DNA of 64,000 bases from NCBI RefSeq assembly GCF_026151205.1, contig NC_087077.1:10221983-10285982 (forward strand), written 5' to 3'. Below the pieces are notes generated by a model. It did no database searches, was not told the origin of the DNA, and saw only the letters and a program-made list of their open reading frames with translations. Positions 22,244 to 34,521 of the stretch are shown here, one piece after another. Positions within the stretch are counted from its first letter, which is position 1, and every line of letters starts with the position of its first letter. Origin of the DNA: Bolinopsis microptera (taxonomy: Eukaryota; Ctenophora; Tentaculata; Lobata; Bolinopsidae). The position numbers and the translations under genes were made by a program.

Positions 22244-25200
22244 TTATACTGATGAGTCCTCGTGAGAATGGAATTCAATAGTTACGACTTGATCAGTTTT
22301 TGGTGCTGCTTTTTCATCCAGGGCAATGTCTGACGCTCTACCAGAAGGTCCTTCTGAAGGTACGTCTCTATATTCATTTTTAGATGTTTTCACAGATTCA
22401 GCTGATTTTTCATCACATTCTGCTGACCTGAGAGTATGATCTACATCAGCTTCAACCCTGAGAGTATGATCTACATCAGGTACAACACTGAGAGTAAGAT
22501 CTACATCAGGTACAACACTGAGAGTATGATCTACATCAGGTTCAACCCTGAGAGTATGATCTACATCAGGTACAACACTGAGAGTATGATCTACATCAGA
22601 TCCAACACTGAGAGTATGATCTAGATCAGGTACAACACTGAGAGTATGATCTACATCAGGTTCAACACTGAGAGTATGATCTAGATCAGGTACAACACTG
22701 AGAGTAAGATCTACATCAGGTACAACCTTGAGAGTATGATCTACATCAGGTTCAACCCTGAGAGTATGATCTACATCAGGTTCAACACTGAGAGTAAGAT
22801 CTACATCAGGTACAACACTGAGAGTATGATCTACATCAGGTACAACACTGAGAGTATGATCTACATCAGGTTCACCACTGAGAGTAAGATCTACTTCAGG
22901 TTCAACACTGAGAGTATGATCTACATCAGGTTCAACACTGAGAGTAAGATATACTTCAGGTACAACCTTGAGAGTATGATCTACATCAGGTTCAACACTG
23001 AGAGTATGATCTACATCAGGTTCAACCCTGAGAGTATGATCTACATCAGGTTCAACCCTGAGAGTATGATCTACTTCAGGTACAACACTGAGAATATGAT
23101 CTACATCAGGTACAACACTGAGAGTATGATCTACATCAGGTTCAACCCTGAGAGTATGATCTACATCAGGTTCAACACTGAGAGTATGATCTACATCAGA
23201 TTCACCACTGAGAGTAAGATCTACTTCAGGTTCAACCTTGAGAGTATGATCTACATCAGGTACAACACTGAGAATATGATCTAGATCAGGTACAACACTG
23301 AGAGTATGATCTAGATCAGGTTCAACCCTGAGAGTATGATCTACATCAGGTCCTGTGCCACTTCCTTGAGCTGCCATTTCGATTACTTCTATTTCTGGTC
23401 GTGTAGGACGTCTAATATTTGCTGTTATTTCTTCAATCGATGTACGAATGCGTTCTCTTGCATTTTGATAAAAGGTTGAGTTGGTGATTCTAGTAGAAAT
23501 GAAATGAAACGGTGTTCTTAGTATGCTTGTCACGATATCGTCATAAAGCAGAGGGTTTATGACAGAATTAATTGGAAGAATTAGCATCGAAAATAGACTG
23601 TACCAGGGAGTGGCGTCGAATAGTTCCAAGAAGTGCAGTGCGCATGTAACTATGAAGGGCACCCAGCAGAAAAAGTCAGTGGTTATTATTATGGTAATCC
23701 TCCTGTTCATTTTTCTGTTTCGTTGAGCAATTCGGTTATCACCTTGTGGATTAGCCACACTATTTGCAGAATTTCTGGAGACCACGGCTATTAAAATGTA
23801 TGATACGGTTATGAAGATGAAGCAGATGAAGTTTAACATGAGTATACTCCAAACAAACAGTTTTTGCGGATCGTCTTTAGTTACGAAGTACTTGAAGAGG
23901 CATACTCCGTCATTTCCGTAGAAATCACGCTTATTGACGGTCTTACTGTGATCTTCATATTCAAAATCATGGGAGTACATGTTTCTGACCATTTCAAGAA
24001 TCTTTTCCCAGCTTAAGTTTGTTGCTTTCATTCGTCCGTAATAAGCCTCAAGGACTGGGATGATTTTTTGTTTGTCTGCAGTTCCGATGAAAAATCGCAG
24101 TTCGTCAGCAAAATTAACTCCATTTACAAAGAAGTCCTCAAAGACACTAATTATGGGTGTTACAGCTACAGCAATAGACACAATAACAATGAAGGACATT
24201 CCGATCATTACTTTTAGATACTTCGCAAGGTTGATTTCTCCTGGGACTCTCAAAGGGCCTCTTATCCCATTCAACCTCACCATGCTCAAACCAGCCATAG
24301 CGAACAAGGATACCTGTGAACCTATAGTGCTAAGAACACCTAACATAGAACATTCAAAGCTTGTTAACCATTTGATTTGCTCACGGCAATAGTCCTTTTT
24401 GAATATTACCATGTCGTATATAATTATAATCAGTAAGTAGCATCCTACCAAGAAGTCTCCAAATGATATAAGAATGATGAATGACTTGTTCACCAACGCA
24501 ACTGAGGTAGAACATCGCTTCAATGTCCCAATGTTCTTTGCCATGATGATAAGGTTTGCTAGTACTGCTAGACCTCCTATAACTAACGTAACCCCTTTGA
24601 TGAACGATGTTTCCAGAATACTTCTTGAACATTGCTCATTGCATTCATCGCTGAGATCCAAACAATCAAATTGTTGGTCACATTTCTTAGTTATAGGGAT
24701 GAGATTGCCAGAGGCATTGCACTGAAAATGATTGGTACATCCTGCCTCATCTGAACCATCCTCACAATTTTTGACTAAATCACACACTTGTGAGTAGTCC
24801 AAGCATGTGATTTTGTCGTCACACACGAAGTAACTATTACTATAAATATTTCCGTGAGACTTGGTTAAGAACACGAGATATTTATTGTTGGCAATAGTTC
24901 CTATCCTTTTGGGAAATTGATCTGGACACACTTCATACCTTGGTAGGTTCCTTAGTGGGCAAGTAGAGTTTTCACATCGATTTGTGCAACTGGTATAGAT
25001 ATAATGTTCTCCGAATAGATAATCACAATCTTTTGTGCCGTTCGGGAGTTGCAATTCTGTTTTTGTTTCAACTCCAAACATATCATGATCGGGAAAAATG
25101 AAATCTTCCACTGTGCAGTTTTCGTTTCTAAGGTTTCTTATGCTTTCGACTCCTTTGACGCAGAATGATAACTGCTTGACAAGGCCATTTTTCGTGCCTA

Positions 25201-26523
25201 ATGAAGAGGTTGAAATTGTCTGAGAACGTCGGGAAAGTGAACAGATCCTGTTCTCATTTCCACACGTCTCTAGTCCGTCACAAAGATTTTCATATTCCAC
25301 ATAACCTGGATCTCCCCAAGGGCAAACAAAAACATTGCTACAGGTTTCGTTACTTGTCACAAACCGCAGCGTTTTTTCCTTCCCGCACGTGGGCCAGATC
25401 AAGTGATTTTCATCACCCCCATCTTTACAGTCCTTTATACCGTCACCTAGCCAGGTTAAAGGTATTGTTATATTACCTGCATTTCCATAACGTCTCTCAC
25501 AGGTCGCTTTTGTTTGATTGCGACAAATTCGATGCAATTCGTCAACTCCGCTAGCACAATCCGAGAAGTTGCTGCACAAAAGATGCTTATGAACAGTGCA
25601 ATTTTTGGATATCGCTTGGCATTGATTTTCTATACTGTCATCGCAAATCGCGATCTTTTTATCTGAGCAGATCATGAATTTAGAGATTGTGGATTTATAT
25701 CCATTTACATCGCAAGTTAGTCCCACTCTTGATGGATCGCTACAATTTACTTGAGACTCCTTGGTATCAATACAATAGTCATTCGAAAAATGTGAATCCT
25801 CAGTCTCACTGTCGGACGTAAAGTATGGGAATGCTGAACATCTGGTGAAGTTATGGATGGCCAAAAAATACAGGTCACGATTGAACAGACTCCTCGTCAG
25901 ACATGTGTGCTTTGTTGTCTCCGTAACTCCACAACTGGTCGTGTCTTCACGATCTTCACATTGTGATCGATGCATACCAAAAGAATCAGATACACATATC
26001 AAACTAGGAGGTACATATATAATCTTACCGGCCTCTCTAGATGATTTACAATATATACCGTAAGTAAATCCGTTGCAGACTGCCTCGTCCTCACAGTTGA
26101 GACTGTCACATTTATCATTACAGATTTTGGTAGAGTCAACTTGGGCTCCACTTCGCATTGTTGTTATATCAACAAACCTATTACATGCAGTTTTATCAAG
26201 GTCTTCATTCGAGCAATCTGAATTACCATTGCATAGATCCATGGATAATAGAATACGATTATTACTTTGATTCAGGCACAAGTAATTCTCACACAATATT
26301 TCATTGTTTGTTATTCTAAATCCGGGTAACCTTACATCACACGCTTGATAATAGTGGGGATCGTCGGAGCAGACTTGTCCCTTAATATTGAACTGATACT
26401 GGTAGGATGTGCTGTAATAATGGTAATAAATCTCTTCAGAATTGTGGCAGAGATACATGTCAAACATGCATTTGTACTTTAGGAACCCTCCACGTTCTTC
26501 AATATTTCTATCATGACAGTAAT
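22244..26523 (-). CDS. LDLa-domain class A GPCR, large 3' exon
   Basis: A 1,426-residue coding exon. The first about 660 residues are a Cys-rich ectodomain with several diverged LDL-receptor class A units and one canonical one (CLDYSQVCDLVKNCEDGSDE). A seven-helix rhodopsin-type domain follows, with GDFLVGC in TM2, a Cys in extracellular loop 2, WVPFIVTCALHF in TM6 and NPLLY in TM7. Architecture resembles LDLa-containing relaxin/LGR-like receptors, but I see no leucine-rich repeats. The cytoplasmic tail has about 31 decapeptide repeats and ends in DSSV, a class I PDZ-ligand pattern. The open frame extends to 26563 but starts with TTG, not ATG. At 26524 the minus strand reads ttttaatttcag then ATTACTGT, a phase-1 acceptor. 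The true N-terminus therefore comes from upstream exons, most likely the LDLa array at 40850-47210. The ligand is unknown. Confidence 0.92.
22427..23353 (-). repeat. 30-bp coding minisatellite in the GPCR tail
   Basis: About 31 tandem 30-bp units encoding decapeptides of the form DVDHTLSVEP, DVDHTLRVEP or DLDHTLSVVP. The reading frame is kept throughout and variants differ mostly at a few fixed positions. Every unit carries a Thr and most a Ser, so the tail could be a phosphorylation or scaffold platform; that is inference. Confidence 0.95.
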
Positions 26524-27500
26524 CTGAAATTAAAAGTATTGAAAATAGAAGAAAATAGTACAAAGCTTATAAGAAATTTGGAGGCATGAATTATAAAGCT
26601 AAACCGAATTATCGATAGTGAAGCGGTAAATTTTGTGAAAAGTCAGGTTAATATATCCCGAGAACGGAAACTAAGCCCACAACCTCTTGATATTCTCTAG
26701 TTAACTATTATCCTATTACTTATTACCGCTTAGCTATCTCAGTCCACTCCATCCCGACAATTATTTAAAGATTTTTACTACAGATACCATGCCGTTAGTG
26801 ACCCTGGTCATTAGGAAAGTTCGCATGAGATGGACCACGTTTTTTCCAATTTAACTTTAGATTCTAAAGTTTAGAAGATTGTCACAGGAAAAACTTTTAA
26901 GATAGGCATATGATATTTCACATGTATAGTTCAACTTATTATTACCATATTATTGAGTTTCGATTAATAAAATTTTTGAAAGCTAACGAGTCATTTTACA
27001 TTTTGTTTTCTAATGACAGCTTCCAAGCATGCAATAAAAGTTTAAACGTGTTTAAATTTAATCGATTCATCAAATCTCACTTTTTCAGAATCCGAAGAGA
27101 AGAGGGACATTTTTCGCTAATTGAGTTCAAAATGAGGCTAACTTGCTGACATTCTATGAAACATGCTTTTTAGATTGGTATCTGGTCAACCATATTTTAA
27201 CACTACATTTACTCGATGGTTTGATCTGTTAGCCCCAATTTCGCCTCCCGTAGAAAGGGTAGCCTCGATCAAACCACACATAAATTATGATAAATTCTCA
27301 ATAACCTTCGGGCTGCAATAACAAGTTTTTTAGTGGGTTTATAAACTGTTTCCGTACATTAAAGTTATGACAATGCAGTCGAATTCTTTATTAGCCTCAT
27401 TTTGGCCTCCTATAACAAGTACTAGTAGTCTCGGCGATTTCTGAAATGTTGAGCTTGAAGAGGATGAATCAATCTTTATTGTTGACACATTACCTATATA
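26524..27500. other. GPCR intron, part next to the 3' exon
   Basis: AT-rich intron sequence (minus-strand gene) between the acceptor at 26524 and the inverted-repeat-bounded segment starting at 27501. A segment at about 27340-27500 (gtcgaattctttattagcct ... gatgaatcaatc) is repeated directly at about 28015-28170. No gene seen. Confidence 0.5.
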
Positions 27501-28014
27501 CCTTATCGGACCTCATTTGGACGGACATTAAATGAACGGACATTATTATGAACGGACATTAATATGAACGTTAGAAGGCATTCAAAACCATCAAAAATCC
27601 GAATTTTTAAAGTTTTTTTAACGTTGTTTTATTTCAGCAAATGATTTTTTAATCCATTTTTTATACAATAAGTAAGAAAATTAGTCGTTTAGCAGTAAAA
27701 ATGTTAAAATTTGTGTACATGATCAGTGTCTAATATCGCATCTCATCTTCATGATCATCAAATGTGTTTTCATGCATGAAATAGTGTATGCTTAAAGTTA
27801 AAGCATCAGTGATTTCTAGCTTTATGGAAACCTTTTTTTATCAAACTACCCCGGTCCTGCATTTCAGTTTTAACTTTTACAAGCCATTCATTTTACCCTC
27901 TCAAAAGGTGGCTACCCTCTTTTTCACCTCGAATATTTGAAGCTTAGATATCGTTTAAGTATAATCCAAAGGAATTTCATGTGCAACATGGATATCAAGT
28001 AACTTGTGAGTTGT

Positions 28015-28330
28015 TGACCTATTTTCGTACATTAAAGTTAAAATGTGGTCGAATTCTTTATTAGCCTTATTTTGGCCTTCTTCAATATAGACTCGACGAT
28101 TTCTGAAATAATGAGCTTGAAGAGGATGAATCAATCTTCATTGTTGATACATTCGATAGTCACAATACCGAACCTGCTCGAAAATATACCTTAGGGGACC
28201 TTATTTGGACGGACATTACTTGAACGCTGGAGGCCCTAGCGTTCACGTTAATGTCCGTTCAAATAAAGTCCGTTCAATTAATGTCCGTCCAAGTTAAAGT
28301 CCGTTGAATTTTGTTTCAAAAATTTTTCCA
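28015..28330. repeat. Second partial copy of the TA-type inverted-repeat family
   Basis: After a direct copy of the 27340-27500 flank, the sequence near 28193 reads ggaccttatttggacggaca, then runs of gttcaaataaagtccgttca and similar to about 28315. This is a variant or truncated copy of the family that bounds the 13-kb segment. Confidence 0.6.
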
Positions 28331-28489
28331 TTTCGAACTTTTTGTCCAGAATATGACAACTTTTTAATTTTAGTCAATTTCAATTGCTATCATTAGACTA
28401 AACTAAATTAGGTAGAATGTAGGAGTGACGAACCACATACAGCTATGGCTGGAGAGTCTACGCCCAAAATCAAGATGGGATCAACACTG

Positions 28490-31400
28490 TGTGCTGTGCT
28501 ATTTGTTTTCGCTGTTTGTTCTTGGAATGTTAGGGGCTTGGGTAGTCCAGACACTGCAGTTAATGATAAAATTCAGTCTGGACGACTTTTGAAGAGGGAG
28601 TGACTGGGTAATGACTGCAAAAGGTACGGTATGGACATTGTGGGACTACAAGAAACTAAGTGCACTAATCAGGTGGATAACATACTTCACAACAACTACA
28701 GACTGTTAATTTTTGATCAGAAAGAACAATGTCATGGGGGTATTGGATTTGTTATTAGCCCTAAACTGCAACCTTTCATCACAACTTTCAAACAGATCTC
28801 TGATAGAGTTGGGTATATTTATTTTTGTTTTCCTCTCAAGTGTGGTAGCAATAAGAATTTCAGAATCATCAACAGTTATGGTCTCACATCTCTTCGTGCT
28901 CAACAACACCCTGACAAACTGTCTCAGTTTTATAGAGAGTTACACAATGTATCCTCTACTCCATCAAAATGGAAAATGTTCCACTGCGGCGATTTCAACT
29001 CAAAGCTGGGTAAACGAACTAGGGTTGATGAACAATTAGGTCTGGAAGGTTTGATAGGTAGACATGGTATTGGGACTAGAAATGAAAATGGGGGGCATTT
29101 GCTTGAATTCATGGTTAAAGAAGACCTAACAGCATGCAATGCTTTGTTTGATCATCCAAGTAGGCACAAACTAACTTGGACTGGTGAACACAGGACTAAG
29201 AGAAATACTCCTATATACGCTCAACTTGACTATGTGCTTTGTAGGAGGAGGTCTACGGTTTTAATAAAGGACAGCAGATCATACGGAGGCGCTGAGTTAC
29301 GATCTGATCACAAACCTGTTGTAACTCGATTAACGCTGAAAAATCATGTTCTCATTCACAAAACCAAAAAATCAGATAGCACTCAGTTTGACTGTTCAAC
29401 TCTCTACAGGAATAAAGAACTCAGAGGGAAATATCAAAGTGTGATTGCTGAAAGGTTATCGGGTAAAACTTATCCAGATGACCCAAATGAGAAAATGAAT
29501 GAACTTTTTAGTGACATACGTGCGTGTGCTGAAGAAACTATACCACTGAAAGGAAAATCCTCAAAAAAAATTTTTTCAGTGATCTAACAGTAGCCTCATT
29601 AGTTGCTAAAAAGCGTGATCGGACTCTGAATATAAAATCAGCCCCAAGTGGTAGTGATGTTAGTGGAGATAGGAGAGAAGTTAGAAAGATTCAGAATAGC
29701 ATTTCTAAGAGACTTGTGCAAATAAATAACATGAAGGCTGACGGTCTAGCAGAAGAAATAAATAACACTGAAGATGCTAGAAAGATGTTTGAAGCTTCAA
29801 GATCTTTAGCTGGAATGAAAAATTCGGGTAACATAGTGGTCAATGATATCAACAACAACCCTATTGGTACTGATTTAGGGAAAGCAAACACAGCGAAATC
29901 TTTCTTTGAAAAGCAACTAACAGAAGGAGTTGAAGCTGGCCTGCAACCTTTTACCTGCGATCCAAAACCACTTGATAACCCCATTACACCAGTTGAAGTT
30001 AAACTTGCTGCAAGTAAACTCAAATCAAACCGTGCCAGTGGTCCCGATAATCTCCAGAATGAGTTGATAAAGTACGCCCATCCAATCACTTTTGAGAAGT
30101 ATGCTGAGGCAATTAACGATTCATTTAGTGAGAACAAATACATAAGTTCGATAGGACAAGGTATTGTGACTCCTCTACAGAAGCCCGGTAAACCTGAAGG
30201 TCCCCTCACAAGCCTTAGACCACTTACATTGTTAAACGGATCGAGGAAGATGCTCACTCAAATTGCCTTAAAACGGGTTGAGAGTAGAATTGACAACTAC
30301 ACCATGCCATGGCAGAGTGCTTCCTACCTCTTAAGAGAGGTAGGAGCTGCTCTGACATTGTGTGGGCTCAGAGAATGCTCATATCTGTTGTGATGAGGAA
30401 GAAATGGACATTTAGCAAAATGGGTATTGATATGAGAAGAGCTTTTGATACCGTGAAACGGGACACTATTATCAATGTTTTGAAAGATGCTGGTTGTTCG
30501 GAGGACGACATTCGCTTAGTTCAATACCTTCTATCGAATACTCTCCTTAGTTCGTGTTAACTCCTCACTGTCGGAAGAGTTTGAAAGTTTACTCGGAGCA
30601 TTTCAAGGTGACAGTTTATCTGGAAAGCTATTCACACCTATTCTTGCAGCAGCCTTACACCACCTCAGAGCTGTATCTGGGAGACCAAACCCACCAGTAT
30701 CAGAACTAGGTTTTCCAACTGAGTGGGAATATTCAGACGATTGTGACTTTGCTGACGAGGACATCAAGAAACTGAGAATTTTCCTTCCTGCAGTGAAGGA
30801 GATTCTCAAAGACTGGAACCTCCAAGTAAATGAAAGTAAAACTGAATTCAGTACCTTCTACCTGGCGAAAAATCAGATAAAGACACAAACGGTCAGCCAT
30901 TAGCTAATAACGAACCATGGCGAAGTAACAAGTCACTAGGTTCCTTACTGTGTACTGAGAAGGACATTCAAAGAAGGAGAATCCTAGCTGAGATTGCTTT
31001 TAAGAACTTTGAAAAAGTATGGTTGTCCGGTAAGAAAATCTCCCTTGAAAGAAAGCTGAGGTTATATGATGCTCAAGTTGTATCTGTATTGATTTACAAC
31101 TCAAATAGTTGGAGTCCTAAGAAAGCAACCATGGAGAAAATGGACACACTCAATCGTAGACACCTCAGGTCCATTTTAAACATCAAATGGCCTAAAGGTA
31201 TGATAAGCAACAAAGCATTGTATGAAAGGTGCAAAGTTGAAAAGTTATCCAAGCGTATCGAACACCAGCGGTGGAAGATGTTTGGACACATTCTCAGGAG
31301 TATGGAGAACACCCCAGCCCAAACGGCTCTCTCTTTTGCTATTGAATCAGATAATTTATTCATTGGAAGATTGGGGAGACCTAGAATGAACTTGTTATCC

Positions 31401-31591
31401 GGTTTAAGAAGTGATTTAAGTTGTAGAAATTTGCAAATGGACAACTTGCATGAATTGAACGAAATTAGAGATATAGCTGCATGCAACAGATGTTGGGAAA
31501 ATCTTTTTCAAGGGTACAGTTTACCGCATTAAGGTATTTTGAAGAATAATTTTTGTCGGTAAGATCCTGTTTTATAATAATAATAATAAGG
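28490..31591 (+). pseudogene. Degenerate non-LTR retrotransposon (APE-type LINE)
   Basis: An inactive LINE. Its N-terminal apurinic-like endonuclease begins near 28500 (CSWNVRGLG), is broken by a stop near 28600, and is open from 28631 to 29587. Endonuclease motifs seen are LQETK, GDFNSKLG, RNENGG, LDYVLCRRR and SDHKPV. The reverse transcriptase is split over several frames: 29716-30393 (ASGPDNLQNEL, ITPLQKPGKPEG-like), 30309-30560 (DMRRAFDTVKRD), about 30545-30903 (GAFQGDSLSGKLFTP, then YSDDCDF in place of the usual YADD), and 31023-31532, a typical LINE C-terminus (ERCKVEKLSKRIEHQRWKMF). The 3' end is a (TAA)n tail at about 31570-31591. Frameshifts and stops show it is dead. Confidence 0.88.
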
Positions 31592-34521
31592 CCCCCGCTC
31601 AGAACACCAGAGCTAGTGAGTAGTGGGTCCGAGGCTGATACTCGTGGTCAGCACCCCCGGGGTCGGTAACGGCAGCAGTCCATTGGATGGCTGCCGGCTA
31701 GAGCTACTCACTCCCTGGCATTGCCAGATGTCTTCTTCCTGAGGTTCAGTTATAGCACAAAGTTTAAACTATTAACACTGTTAGTTCCCCCGTTACTAGT
31801 CCAAGTAACGGGCTAGAACTTGACCAAACAGCTGGTGAAACACCTGTAGACCACCAGAACCTCAGGCTCTATTGTCCTTCTCAACATCATTTAATGTTAT
31901 CGTGAGATTTTGTAATTGCTTAAAATTCATGTTTAGGAAGGAACAAAAAAAAAGAAAGAAAATTACAAAAAAAAGTTAAAAACAAAAAAGACAAAAAAAA
32001 GACAAAAAAAAGCACAAAATGGAAAAACCAAGAAAAGTATCTGTGACTGAAACAGCAGTATTTTAAAATTTATCCCCTTATTATATATTTATTCGTTATC
32101 ATAGCAGCATAGACTGTCAGTACTGAAAGATTCTCCATCCTTAGTAAATAATTACTATTTATAGTGTTACCATTTACCATACCCATTGTAATACTGATAT
32201 CTGGATATTATCCGGTTGGAAGAGACAAGGACAAGTGAAACAAGGAAGTTAGGAGTAAGGGCAAATTTTCGGCGTCAACGCCATCTTCAGGCTAAAATTG
32301 TTATAAATGTTAGTATATAATAAATGCTTCTATACTAGTTAAAATGCTAAATTAAAATTACACACACTGAATACAGGTTACATCAAATGGTATTGTACAT
32401 TACATTGAAAATAGTGATGTACACACGTTTTACACTCTGTCCAAGTACATAATATCTACTGAACAGCAGGGTCGTGTGCTATTTGTTTAAATTTGTCTTT
32501 GAATATGTTGTAAAAGAAATCCCTTAAGCTTCTCGCACTCTTCTTTGTTATTGATACTAGGTTTAAATAAATTAATGTAGTAAGCTTCTGTCACTTTACG
32601 TTTAATGGTGCTATATAAGTTAATTTCTAAAATATCGAAGGAAATATCTGGTTCTATGTTATCGTGAAACTCTGAATAATGAGCAGCCAACGCATTATCA
32701 GGATAGGTTAAAGGCCTGTTGACTGCTCTTCGATGCTCTGAAAATCTATCGTGTGCTGTTCTACTCGTTTCCCCGGCCCTATATATAGCTCTTGACATAA
32801 TTTACACGTAACTTTGTATATGACACATTTTGGTTTGCAGTCGTGATTTGTTGTGATGAGTGGACATATGATACAGTTTGGTATGGTGCAGTGTGGTTTG
32901 TCGTGTGGTCGTGATGAACATAAGATCTCTGAGAGTTTCTTACCTGGTGTGAATATGAATTTGACCGGTAAGTTGTGTGAGAGGGCAAATTGAGTGACTT
33001 CTTTGGAAAATGGCTCGTTGATGAATGGTAGAGTGCATGTTACGTGGTCGGTATCTTGTATGTTTGATGATGAAGGGTTATGACGTGCTGTAGGTGAGAG
33101 AGGGTGAAGTCGTCCTGTTTTGTTTATACGTCGTGGGTCTTGGTAACCGTTGTTGACCAACAAGTTGTCTACTATCTTCATGGACTCTTCTTTATACTCT
33201 GGTGTTGATGAGCAAAAAGCAGCCGTTTTGTAGAAGTTCTTGATGGTTGCTACTTTAGTTCCCTCATTGTGGTGGCTGTTGGCGTGCAGTGTGATATTCT
33301 TTTTCTGCTTCTTTCTGTAGAATTTGTGGTGTAGTGTTCCCTGTTCGTCGATCTTTATCTGGGTGTCGAGGAATGGGGTGAAATCCTGACGGCTTTCCGG
33401 ATATATGTCCACTCATCACAACAAATCACGACTGCAAACCAAAATGTGTCATATACAAAGTTACGTGTAAATTATGTCAAGAGCTATATATAGGGGAAAC
33501 GAGTAGAACAGCACACGATAGATTTTCAGAGCATCGAAGAGCAGTCAACAGGCCTTTAACCTATCCTGATAATGCGTTGGCTGCTCATTATTCAGAGTTT
33601 CACGATAACATAGAACCAGATATTTCCTTCGATATTTTAGAAATTAACTTATATAGCACCATTAAACGTAAAGTGACAGAAGCTTACTACATTAATTTAT
33701 TTAAACCTAGTATCAATAACAAAGAAGAGTGCGAGAAGCTTAAGGGATTTCTTTTACAACATATTCAAAGACAAATTTAAACAAATAGCACACGACCCTG
33801 CTGTTCAGTAGATATTATGTACTTGGACAGAGTGTAAAACGTGTGTACATCACTATTTTCAATGTAATGTACAATACCATTTGATGTAACCTGTATTCAG
33901 TGTGTGTAATTTTAATTTAGCATTTTAACTAGTATAGAAGCATTTATTATATACTAACATTTATAACAATTTTAGCCTGAAGATGGCGTTGACGCCGAAA
34001 ATTTGCCCTTACTCCTAACTTCCTTGTTTCACTTGTCCTTGTCTCTTCCAACCGGATAATATCCAGATATCAGTATTTCAATCATGAGACTAATAAACAG
34101 CGAACTACTCCGTTATTTGATATTACATACCCATTGTATTAGTAATTACATTGTAATTGAAATTATGTTATATATAATATATATCCTTGTATTTGCTGTT
34201 ACTTGTCCCCCGGTTAATTCCCTTTCTTGCCTCTCGTTGGTGAAAATCTTTTATCCTTCTGCTCTAGCTCTTGGTTTCTTGACTAGGTGCAACTGACACC
34301 TAGTGGTTTTCTTTCCGGGCATGGACTGACCCGCAGATGTCCCCCAATCTTAAGTTGTGGACTCGTGACAAAAGGATGTGTGGCCATGGGTTAAATGGTT
34401 ACTAACGGGTCTACTACCCAGGAGGTAGCTACCTGGGGAGCTGGGCGACGCGGGGCAACGCTCAGTGCTCTGTTTTCCCTGCCAACTCTCTAGGGGGTAT
34501 ATCAAGTCCCCCAGTTATGAT
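31592..34521 (+). mobile_element. Probable 5' region of the R4/Dong-like LINE, interrupted by a Penelope-like insertion
   Basis: The sequence right after the (TAA)n tail of the older LINE is GC-rich (gcccccgctcagaacaccag onward) and then AT-rich to 32190. After the Penelope-like insertion (32191-34125) it continues to the LINE start codon at 34522. Insertion of an R4/Dong-type element into TAA repeats would put its 5' end at about 31592. I infer this from the junctions; the 5' end is not proven. Confidence 0.5.
32191..34125 (-). mobile_element. Penelope-like element fragment with a head-to-head inverted copy
   Basis: The minus-strand copy (33412 down to 32191) is 5'-truncated. It holds the end of the reverse transcriptase (FLDTQIKI), a Cys/His linker and a GIY-YIG endonuclease (VIYKVTCKLCQELYIG, then TSRTAHDRFSEHRRA). 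A 4-bp insertion near 32778 shifts the frame inside the GIY-YIG domain, so the open frames 32708-33412 and 32487-32798 overlap. A plus-strand copy of the last about 660 bp (33415-about 34078) is joined head-to-head, with the unshifted GIY-YIG frame open through 33577-33780. Flanks carry a 13-bp direct repeat, catacccattgta, at 32178-32190 and 34126-34138, a likely target-site duplication. Confidence 0.88.

Noticed and set aside
22436..23284. Plus-strand open frames of MIYIRFNPES-type repeats
   Set aside because: They are shadows of the in-frame 30-bp repeat in the GPCR tail.
26524..26563. Hydrophobic N-terminus of the GPCR open frame as a signal peptide (YYFLLFSILLIS)
   Set aside because: The frame begins with TTG and this stretch is the pyrimidine-rich intron end before a phase-1 acceptor.
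29691..30257. Minus-strand 188-codon open frame
   Set aside because: Antisense shadow of the LINE reverse transcriptase.
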